A stretch of DNA of 64,000 nt, from NCBI RefSeq assembly GCF_037126465.1, contig NC_088206.1, positions 71,985,687-72,049,686 on the forward strand, in the 5' to 3' direction. Below are positions 45,933-53,600 of the stretch, one piece after another; positions within the stretch are counted from its first letter, which is position 1, and every line of letters starts with the position of its first letter. The stretch comes from Ornithodoros turicata. Its lineage: Eukaryota > Arthropoda > Arachnida > Ixodida > Argasidae. A model generated the notes under the pieces. It saw only the letters and a list, made by a program, of their open reading frames with translations, was not told where the DNA came from and ran no database searches. The translations under genes and the position numbers were made by a program.

Positions 45933-46164
45933 ATCGCTTCATCGTCGTTACGGTCGTTACAAGCTAACGAGGGGCGGGAAAATTCAAAAAGGCGGGCGGG
46001 AAATTTAAAAAGGTGGGCGCGTGATAAAACACGTGCACGGCGCTCTTCGCGCGATACGTGAAGGCCGTGGTACACGTCACGCGCAATGTGTCACGTGCCC
46101 ACTTTTTTTTAATTTCCCGCCACTCGTTAGCTTGTAACGACCGTAATGACGATGAAGCGATTAA
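45930..46164. mobile_element. MITE with TTAA duplication abutting a family Q end
   Basis: TTAA at 45930-45933 and 46161-46164 brackets TCGCTTCATCGTCGTTACGG, which is mirrored on the right (one mismatch), with further pairing through TTACAAGCTAACGAG. TTAA duplications are characteristic of piggyBac-like elements, but the TCGC start is not the usual CCC, so the superfamily is tentative. Confidence 0.75.
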
Positions 46165-46214
46165 GCCCCCTGGCCATGTCAGCAGGCAGACGGTCCGGTA
46201 ACGATGACGCAGAA

Positions 46215-46370
46215 GGGTGCCCTACAGCGGCCATTTTTTTTGTAACTATACCCTCAAGCGATCGCTTCTGGCAAAATCACCACATTGTCCTAGTCACAGG
46301 ACGTAGCGGACAAACTCGCTCTCTGGTCACGTGACTTTTTTACATTATGTTTGGGCGCTCGCCTACATTT
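46215..46370 (+). repeat. Dispersed repeat, copy 1
   Basis: CTACAGCGGCCATTTTTTTT, ACCCTCAAGCG, TTTTGGCAAAA-like and GTCACGTGAC words appear in the same order as at 50808-50955. Sequence related to the downstream part of the second copy (GATGGGCGTATTTT...GTGTAAA) appears near 47299. The nature of the repeat is unknown. Confidence 0.55.
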
Positions 46371-46374
46371 CCTT

Positions 46375-46559
46375 GACGAGGACGGGGTGGCAACTTGGTG
46401 GGAGGGTACAAGTTGCTCAGACAGAGATTTCAGACAGATCAGACAGATGAGAGATTTCGGCACACGTTAAAGAACCCTCAGGTGGGCAAAATTAATCTAC
46501 AGACCCGACCACTGTGGCGTCGCTCATGATCGGAGTTGTCTCGCGACGTTAAGCACCGA

Positions 46560-46591
<32 letters not shown>

Positions 46592-46605
46592 TACTATTAT
46601 TATTT
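46375..46605 (+). mobile_element. LINE 3' UTR with (ATT)n tail
   Basis: The segment CACGTTAAAGAACCCTCAGG, TGTGGCGTCGCTCATGATC and GACGTTAAGCACCGAATTATT has the form of a widespread arthropod LINE 3' UTR (recalled, not searched), ending in (ATT)n at about 46560-46605. A short GTC/GAC hairpin precedes the tail. The next LINE starts within this tail. Confidence 0.65.
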
Positions 46606-46610
46606 AATAT

Positions 46611-46736
46611 GTTCCCATATTTAACTTGTTGCCTCAGGATGCTTTAAACTTCAAGACTATCAGTGATGTTAAACGAGCACTACCTTCCTTGACGTATAAG
46701 GATGTTATGAACCAAGCTGATAATTTTACTATCTAG
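46611..46736 (+). pseudogene. LINE ORF2 C-terminal tail remnant
   Basis: The frame reads PIFNLLPQDALNFKTISDVK followed by RALPS and ends at TAG (46734-46736). The pattern (W/F)N.LP......F(K)..L is the usual ending of CR1/L2/jockey-type polymerases (family knowledge). Only about 40 residues remain. The stop codon looks natural, so the copy was truncated at its 5' side rather than broken here. Confidence 0.6.
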
Positions 46737-46878
46737 ATCGTTCACTGCGTTGCTGTTTGGAATTATTTCAGTTTGTGTTTTTTCAGTGTTTTCAGTGTAT
46801 TTGTTTCAGTTTTGTCTCGCTAGTCGCACAGTGTTTTGCCACTTGACCGCGGGGCTCTGCCCACAAACCTATCGGTTT

Positions 46879-47180
46879 TTTATTTTTTTATTTTTTTATT
46901 CCGTGTTAGCGCCGCGAAGCAACTCTGGCTATGAGCGGCGTACAGACGTGAACAGATGGAGAGAGTACAGCAGGAAGGAGGAAGGAGTGGGGGACAGGGG
47001 GGTTTGTATGCGTCCTTGACCGACTTCAGGGGGAACTGTGCCGACATTCGTCTGGAAAGTCTTCGGAAAACCCAGGGAAAACCTCAGACAGCACAGCCGG
47101 TGACAGGATTCGAACCGGTGTCACCTCCCAGTCTCGGCGTGGAAAGCGATCATCGTAACCACTATGCCACGGGAGCTGGT
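46879..47180 (-). mobile_element. Full-length SINE-A, class I tRNA head, 14-bp target duplication
   Basis: A 302-bp insert on the minus strand is flanked exactly by AAACCTATCGGTTT (46865-46878 and 47181-47194). On the reverse strand it starts CCAGCTCCCGTGGCATAGTG, with an A-box GTGGCATAGTGGTTACGA (about 47153-47170) of a normal-length tRNA type. The B-box GGTTCGAATCC follows (47106-47116), then the SINE-A body and the 3' end GCTTCGCGGCGCTAACAC with a T-rich tail on the plus strand. Its head differs from the class II head at 4001 although the bodies are the same. Confidence 0.95.
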
Positions 47181-47280
47181 AAACCTATCGGTTTAGGCGG
47201 GCCTGTATTATGTATATATTCAATATATTGCAATAAAAACTCCAATTCCAATTCCAATTATTACTATTATTACATTTCCT

Positions 47281-47759
47281 TGTCAGCATAAAACCGTTAG
47301 ATGGGCGTATTTTCTCGGTGTAAATTACGCGGTGCTTCTTACTCGACATGGTAGGTGCTCATTCCTCCAATGTCTGTGTGTCGGCTGTCTTGGCGCCAGT
47401 GTATACAGGGTGGAATCGGCTTATGCCGTACCCTCCATGCGCAGGTTGACTGGTATATAGCTGTCACTCTTGCTAAGGGTGCTACGGAATGCCTCAATCC
47501 CGTAATTCCTTTAGTACTAAAATAGTGGTTATTGGGTCTTGTTGGATCCCGAGTGATGATCATAAATTATAGAAGCTCAAACGAAGGAAGGGGAATGAAA
47601 GCACCGTCGAACGCGGACGGAAATGGGAAAGCATATCACCTGACCCATAGATACGGCGGTAGGTAAAGATAAGCAGGCAAAAGAGAAAGCACATGAGACG
47701 CCAGGCTATTTTCATTAAACTAACGCTTCTCGGTTGCATACTGTAGCATTGCTGTAGAT
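47281..47759. other. No gene recognised
   Basis: The start (about 47299-47345) resembles a segment near 50977-51020. Otherwise nothing is recognised. Confidence 0.4.
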
Positions 47760-47980
47760 TTTTTTTAGTCTATGTTCATTGTTTGATGTACAGTGCCAGT
47801 GTGTTGCTCACTCCCTCATGTAATGGCCTAAAGGCCCCTTGATGGACCAATAAATAATAATAATAATCAAATCAAATCAAATCTTTATTAACTGAAAGTG
47901 CTCAGTACATATCAGGCGGGTCCGCCTAAGCCCGAAGGCTTGTTACGCGGGACCCGGCAGCATAATAATAATAATAATAG
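47760..47980 (+). mobile_element. LINE 3' end with (AAT)n tail, interrupted
   Basis: The 3' end contains a small hairpin GGCCTAAAGGCC (about 47824-47835) and GGACCAATAAATAATAATAA. Its (AAT)n tract (about 47852-47867) resumes after the H-LINE insert, at about 47963-47980. The 5' limit is uncertain. Confidence 0.6.
47868..47962 (-). mobile_element. H-LINE copy 4, minus strand, inside an (AAT)n tail
   Basis: On the reverse strand it reads GCTGCCGGGTCCCGCGTAAC, the hairpin AAGCC-TTCG-GGCTT, AGGCGGACCCGCCTGATATG, CAGTTAATAAAGA and (TTTGA)n. It is almost identical to 12322-12420. (AAT)n lies on both sides on the plus strand, so the tract reads (ATT)n in the element's own orientation. The copy is 5'-truncated to about 95 bp. 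Confidence 0.85.
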
Positions 47981-48033
47981 TATAGGTAAAAAGAATTTCG
48001 GAACAGATTAACTGAGGCCCTTTGGCCTCAGTT

Positions 48034-48094
48034 AACCACCTTCTTACACTTACCCCTCTCTCTCTCTCTTACAGTAAGAGTGAGTAAAAATAAA

Positions 48095-48126
<32 letters not shown>

Positions 48127-48250
48127 AGCACAGACGTCTGTGCAAACAGGTAAGCAAGAGCAGGCATGTTTCGCGAAGAACACACAGGAGTGTTTTTTTC
48201 TCTCTTTTTTTTTTCTATACTCCTTCTTTCGGAACCTTTTTTTTATCTTG
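48034..48250 (+). repeat. Local duplication, copy 1, with an ATT insert
   Basis: AACCACCTTCTTACACTTAC, TCTTACAGTAAGAGTGAGTA, AGCACAGACGTCTG, CAGGCATGTTTCGCGAAGAA and TTTCGGAACC occur in the same order as at 48802-48996. Copy 1 has about 36 extra bases, AATAAAA followed by (TTA)n, after GAGTGAGTAAA. These look like the extreme 3' end of an LINE of the 49733 type. Confidence 0.85.
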
Positions 48251-48801
48251 AGCAAAAAAAAATTCAAAACAGAAAATCTCTCTCCGATGCTGAAATAAAA
48301 ACTTCCGAGCCAAACAGAAGAAATGCGAGAACGCCGAGCAGAAAAATCACCCCGAGAACCTTCATGACGCCATCTGTGCCAGTCCTACGCAAACAAAAAC
48401 AAAAAAAATGAAAAGAAAAGAAAATACCTCGTTTACTTCCAGTAACAACCTTCCCGTATTGTTCAAACAGATAACGAAGGCGGCCCAAGCCTAATGAAGA
48501 GCCACAATCTAACTGCCGGACCCATCTTAATCCAAGAGGAGCCAGCGGAATCCACTTACATAACTCAATTACTCGGACCAACCGTACACACACTACACAT
48601 TACTCTCCACTTGTTTTTTTTTACCTAGTTTTGTTATAGGCCAGCGAAAATAGAAAGAAAAACAAAAATGCGGGCGAACGCGAGAAACGTCCCCACTCCA
48701 GCTACAAAACTATACAACACCCTTTCCTTCGGTAATTTTTTTTTTCTTTTCCCCCTGACCTTAGTAAATACTGAGCAGACGGTTGCTAAATCGGTAACTC
48801 A
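48251..48801. other. Spacer between duplicated blocks
   Basis: No gene is recognised. Opposed open frames (48264-48593 minus and shorter plus frames) have no recognisable motifs. Confidence 0.4.
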
Positions 48802-48828
48802 AACCACCTTCTTACACTTACCCCCCCC

Positions 48829-48862
<34 letters not shown>

Positions 48863-48996
48863 TACAGTAAGAGTGAGTAAAGCACAGACGTCTGCGCAAA
48901 CAGGTAAGCAAAGAGCAGGCATGTTTCGCGAAGAACACACACAGGAGTGTCCTTTTTATTTTTTTTATCTTTTTTCTATATTTTTTTCTTTCGGAA
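48802..48996 (+). repeat. Local duplication, copy 2, without the insert
   Basis: Same word order as copy 1, but GAGTGAGTAAA is joined directly to GCACAGACGTC, giving the empty state of the insertion. The (CT)n run is longer here (48832-48861). Confidence 0.85.
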
Positions 48997-49439
48997 CCTT
49001 TTTCCCCCCCTATTCTGGGTAACGAAATCCAATTAAGACTTTTGCCAACCACCCTCTCTCTCGCTCAAGTGGCAAGAAAAAGAAAAAAAAAAAGGAAAAG
49101 GGGGTACGTATATATAGGAAGGGAAACATACGTGAACAAACATGTTGAGGCCGAAGGTATCAGATACATGGTAGTTCTATGTGTGTACGTGTGCACTCCA
49201 TGTTTGATTCCCCTTTTCTGTGTAGGCCGCCTAAATTTTTCTCTCCCACGTGCTACTCTTCGGAACCCCCCCCCCCCCCCCCCCCAACGTTCTAAGTCAA
49301 CCACTGCTGTCCTAATGATCCCCTTACACGGTGCCAAGTTTTGTTTAACTCGCTTCCTTCATCTCTTGATATTTTTTTCATCATCATGTACATCATTTAG
49401 GTGCCATATCTTTTCTCATTTTTCGGAACTTTCTTTTCT
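48997..49439. other. No gene; C-run
   Basis: A run of about 20 C lies at 49266-49285. No motif is recognised. Confidence 0.4.
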
Positions 49440-49748
49440 TTGACTTTTTCTGATAATTTCCATTTTGATGCCGTGCGATTGTATGTGTTTCTCACACTAC
49501 AATGTGCGTGTGCTTTTTTCTTGTTTTCAATTATAGTCATGTACATTTCTTTTTAATGTACAGTTCTTCTTGTGTGTGTGTGCGTGTGTGATTGCATAGA
49601 TCGTGTCTTGTTGTTAGTGCATATTGTCTGTGTTTGCATATTGTATTATTGTATTTGTATGTATATTGTGTCTATTTGTAGTGCATTGTATTTTATTTGT
49701 GTGCGCCAACATTAGGGTCGTCACGATCGTTCTTGGGCACCAATAAAA

Positions 49749-49838
<90 letters not shown>
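49440..49838 (+). mobile_element. LINE 3' end with two-stem hairpin and long (ATT)n tail
   Basis: A T/GT-rich 3' UTR leads to GTGCGCCAAC (49701-49710), a small inner stem TCGT-C-ACGA, and GTTCTTGGGCACCAATAAAA, then (ATT)n from about 49750 to 49838. The outer stem pairs GTGC(g)CC with GGGCAC. The ending matches 11704-11767. The 5' limit is approximate. Confidence 0.65.
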
Positions 49839-49961
49839 GGCTCTTCACTACGACATGTTTCTGGCGAATTTGGGTGGTCATTTCGTGGCAAATTTTTTTT
49901 TTTTTTTTTGCCAGATCCCAAGCAGTCATGTTCGCTTGGTCAAAGCGAAGCAATCTCGCAT

Positions 49962-50346
49962 GAATGAAGAAAGGAGGAAGTCACTGAAAAGGTTAGCCAG
50001 CTGCAGTACTCGAACCCACATGTTCTGGATTACCGGCCCAGGGCTCTACCAATTCAGTTAAGCTAACACACCTCCCCGGTGACTTCCAAGGGTGCGTCAT
50101 CTGAAGGGACAAACCAGCCAGTTTCTCTCACACATCCTCCTTTCACTCTTACATGTTTTCGCACTCACACACACATATTCATATAGGACAGGGCGACGCA
50201 AGCGGCATCTGTTTAACACGATGGAGATTGGTATAGAGCCCTGGTAGAGGAATTACTAGAGAATTCAATTGGTAATCCAGAAGATGTGGGTTCGAGTCCT
50301 GCAGCTGGCTAACCTTTTCAGTGACTTCCTCCTTTCTTCGTTCGTT
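49962..50346. repeat. Inverted pair of tRNA-like SINE copies
   Basis: The left arm (49962-50050, minus) and right arm (50231-50346, plus) are reverse complements over about 90 bp, through AAGGAGGAAGTCACTGAAAA and GGTTAGCCAGCTGCAG. The right copy has an A-box-like TGGTAGAGGAATTACTAG and a B-box GGGTTCGAGTCC (50290-50301); the left has the B-box with changes (50006-50017). About 180 bp separates them. Confidence 0.75.
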
Positions 50347-50408
50347 GTTCTTAGGCTTTGATGTGTTTGTTCTTCCTTCTGTGTTCCAGCCTCAGAACAC
50401 CAATAGAT

Positions 50409-50641
50409 GAGTTCAGAAAATCCCAGAGTGCATTAGCGTCGCTTTGAACTGTGGGAGTTTACTAATACGAAAGAAACGGGTGGCCTCCAAACTGTTCCGA
50501 TTTCTCTCCTACCGGCCCATCGTCCACGACGTGTCAAGGTCAGCGAAAGCGAAATGTGAAGGATATTATTCTTCGTTCCCCCGCTCAGCAAGCGCCCAGG
50601 ATGCAACGCGTGCGCAAAGAGCACTGGGATTTTCTGAACTC
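50409..50641. mobile_element. MITE with about 21-bp inverted ends
   Basis: GAGTTCAGAAAATCCCAGAG is mirrored by CACTGGGATTTTCTGAACTC with a 2-base indel. The total is 233 bp. Interior pairing is weak and no target duplication is evident. Confidence 0.65.
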
Positions 50642-50807
50642 GTCTATTTCCATCGTGTCAATCTCGCATGCTCGCGTGGCGCTTTCCGAGCGCCCGGAAT
50701 TTGCCAGCTAGCACTTTTTTCGCCCGGTCTCGAAACGGACGAGCACCGGGTTGCCCAATTATATCCGGTGTCGTCACATCCGCACTGCAAGGGTGGCGAG
50801 CACGGGG

Positions 50808-50955
50808 GTGACACAAACCCGCCATTGTTGTAACTACCCTCAAGCGGGTGCTTTTGGCAAAACTGCCATCTTGTCCTGGTCGCACGTCATAGGATACGTC
50901 ATTTTCAGGTCATGTGACTTTGTTTATATGTCGTTTCGCCGCTTACCGACATATT
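50808..50955 (+). repeat. Dispersed repeat, copy 2
   Basis: It shares GCCATTGTTGTAACTACCCT, CAAGCGGGTGCTTTTGGCAA, CATCTTGTCCTGGTC and TCATGTGACTTTGTTTA with the block at 46215-46370. Confidence 0.55.
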
Positions 50956-51655
50956 TCCGTCGTCATAACGCCAAGAGATGAACGTATTTTGCCAGTGTAA
51001 ACTATGTGGTAGTTCTTACGCAACACAGTCGCCCATTTCTGATTAGCTTAAATACATCGCATCGGCTTAGTGATTCTTAACGCGCGGTCGTCATCACATT
51101 TTTGGAAGTCGTCAACAGAACGAGGCATTATGTGCAAAACTACACGTTTTACTGCGAGATTATCGAATAAAAATAATTACCGTGATCGAAAAACACCCAA
51201 AAGGTCGTGCAGAAACATCAACCGCATTGTTTACAAACGGTTTGGCCGCCGATCACGGGCACCACCATCTTTAAGGTCACGTGTGCCTTGACGTTTGCCG
51301 TGACGTGCGACCAGGACCTGTCCAGGATGCATTGCGCTTCGCCCAGCACGCTTTCGTCTACGGAGCAATACACTGGGTGCCAGCCCTGTGGTGGCGAGGG
51401 CCCGCATTCGCCAGAACATCGAAGTTCACGTGGGTTAGCAGACGACGAAACCCGAAGACGAGCGACCGTGATGCCCCCCCTAGCGTGATCGAAGCGGCTA
51501 AAACCGTCAGATTCCTGGCACTCATGTTCGGGTGGAAACGGTCACGTGATCCAGCAAGGACGCCGACCCAGCAATTTCAGAGCGCTAGGCCGTGTTGCCA
51601 TGAAATGACCACGAGAATTCGCCATACGTTTGTAGTGTCGTTGTCCTTATATATA
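50956..51655. other. No feature recognised
   Basis: Open frames on both strands (51207-51784 plus, 51231-51419 minus) overlap and lack motifs. Confidence 0.4.
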
Positions 51656-51657
51656 TA

Positions 51658-52292
51658 CGGTCAACCCTCGGTTTATGAACACCATCGGTTCCCCGAAAAA
51701 TCGTTCATAAATCGAGGGATTCATAAATCGAAAATTCCGTCAAGTGAGTACTATCGAGTAAATGAAACAGTATTTCCGAGTTGATATTGTGTTTATAATG
51801 CAATATATTGTGTAATTTTGCTTCGGACCATGCCTTCTTCTGTATCAGGCTCACAAAACACAGATGTTAGCGCATTCACACTCTGTTTATTATGCAATAC
51901 TAAATAGTTTAATTTTGCTTTGGACCATGCCTTCCGCTGTGTCAATTGAGGTCAGGAACACTTCTGCAAAAACCCGTTTGTTGTTCGGATTTCGAGGGGT
52001 TAAGAACCGAGGGTGCAATACCTCGAAAACGTTTTGTCTGTTCAGGCGTCATTCATAAGACCACGAATAATCCCTTTGAAGGTTTTTGTTGGCCTCGGAA
52101 CGATCCGTTCATAAATTGAGGTCAAAAACGCTGGGCAACGCCTAGTTGGTTCCCAGAAATTCCATTCATTATTCGAATATCGAGGTTCATAAAACGAGGG
52201 AAAAATGCATGTAAAAAGTTTGGTTCCTCGTGCTAGTGTTCATAAAACGAGGGAATTCATAAATCGAAGGTTCATAAATCGAGGGTTGGCTG
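51658..52292. mobile_element. pogo/Tigger-like element with repeated subterminal motif
   Basis: The left CGGTCAACCCTCGGTTTATG and the right CATAAATCGAGGGTTGGCTG are inverted, with TA at 51656-51657 and 52293-52294. TTCATAAATCGAGGG or close variants occur several times near both ends in both orientations. The middle contains a direct repeat (GACCATGCCTTC at about 51828 and 51925). No transposase frame is recognised. Confidence 0.85.
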
Positions 52293-52439
52293 TATAATAT
52301 AAGAGCGCGTCCTTATATATATATATATATGCGCGTATATAAGAGCAGTCTTGGGTAGTAAATGAGATACAAGTAGTTTGTATCTGTAGCTAGCTGGTTG
52401 TCCCAGTAACTGATCAACTGAACGAGAGTCCTCAATCCA

Positions 52440-52512
52440 GACAACGGCGGGACTCGAACCCAGACTTCGTGATTACCGGTGAAATGCATTAATCATTACA
52501 GCACGCCGGCAT
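52440..52512 (-). repeat. tRNA-like sequence, minus strand
   Basis: The reverse strand has a B-box GGGTTCGAGTCC (52450-52461) and an A-box-like TGCTGTAATGATTAATGC in tRNA-like spacing. It is probably a SINE head; the acceptor stem does not pair well enough to claim a functional tRNA. Confidence 0.45.
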
Positions 52513-52878
52513 TTACGCAGGAGTTTCCGGCCTTTCCCTTTACTTCCTCTTTTGTTCTTCGAATAAACGTTATTCGGATGTACTGGACAGACATTTGCCC
52601 TCTTTGCACCCTCTTCCGTATTCTTTCTCAGACACTCGGATACGTGCAACGAGGCATCTGATCGGCACCTCGCGAGGCTTTGTCAAATCTGCTTTTAGTA
52701 TCGTTTTTTGCTCCGTGGTTTCCCCCGAGCTGTGTTCTCAATATGAAGAGAGGGTTGATTGATTGATTCACTGTTACGTTGGTCCATTTGTTCTTTAACC
52801 TCGGTCTGATGGCTCTCCGTATACCCACGCAACCTATTACTATGGATAGGCTATGGATAGAGACCTGGACATGCGGCA

Positions 52879-53143
52879 ATGGACCTTTTCCACATACGCG
52901 TCGTATCCTAGCGGCTCTCGAGCGAACCACGCTCGGATCGCGTCAAAACAGATCCACGTGGGCAGTACAAAGGACCACCGGTCCGGAGTGGGATTGACGA
53001 GCTCGCGCCGTTCGTGCGGTCTCCCCCCAATGGTTCCCACTTCTGTCGTCTCCATACTGCGCCATCTAACGAAGACGAAGATAACCTTTTCCGGCGCCTC
53101 AAGGTCATGCGCATGCGCATAAGCCGTAGTGAAAAAGGTCCAT
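52879..53143. mobile_element. MITE with ATGGACCTTTTTCAC ends
   Basis: ATGGACCTTTTCCACATACG is mirrored by CCGTAGTGAAAAAGGTCCAT with a few mismatches. The total is 265 bp. Open frames here are incidental. Confidence 0.6.
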
Positions 53144-53466
53144 CCTCTACGGGAGGGCCGTTGGTTAAATGCTACTGCAGATTAAATAGCGCATCTTCAC
53201 AGTTCTGCCTAATTTATTTATTTTAATTGATTTATTTATGGCATTAAAATTCAGGTCTCACACTGTATTCTCCCAAGATATTGGGTGCGTTCCAATACCC
53301 TGGTTAGGCAGCTTTTTTGCGGTTTAACCTGAAGTGGCGCTAGGTTGAGTCTCGTTCCAGTTCTCGCCCCGTCTGCACGGATGCAGGCTAGTTGACGGCA
53401 TCCGCGAAAATGGTCACGCCTGTCAACGAGATCGAGGTTTCCACGTCTGGGGAGTCTGCGGTGTTT

Positions 53467-53600
53467 CATTATTTATTTATTTATTTATTCAAACTACCCT
53501 ACTTCTCCACTTACTGTGGAATTGCGTAGGGGAGAGGGAAATACAGCTGATACAAAAATGTCAATCACTATATCTAGCTAACAGAAACTCAGTGCTTTCT
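53467..53600 (-). mobile_element. LINE 3' end with (AAAT)n tail, minus strand
   Basis: (ATTT)n at 53467-53489 abuts, in reverse orientation, a double hairpin: outer stem CCCTAC/GTAGGG (53497-53502 with 53526-53531) around inner stem TCCAC/GTGGA (53506-53510 with 53516-53520). The layout matches the two-stem LINE ends elsewhere in the window, although the sequence is unrelated. Confidence 0.5.

Larger units (their letters stand above)
46606..47275 (+). mobile_element. H-LINE copy 3 in an (ATT)n tail, carrying a SINE
   Basis: This 5'-truncated copy starts in the (ATT)n of the preceding LINE. It contains a short ORF2 C-terminal remnant, then a 3' UTR with the double hairpin (outer GCCC/GGGC, inner AAACC-TATC-GGTTT), TTTAGGCGGGCCTG, GCAATAAAAAC and a (TCCAAT)n tail at about 47241-47258. 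ATT-rich sequence resumes to about 47274. A SINE (46879-47180) has inserted exactly at the inner hairpin and duplicated it. Confidence 0.8.

Noticed and set aside
49693..49963. Open frames encoding long polyleucine or polyasparagine tracts
   Set aside because: They are translations of the (ATT)n microsatellite at 49750-49838. The same applies to 6918-7430 and the (AAT)n tract there.
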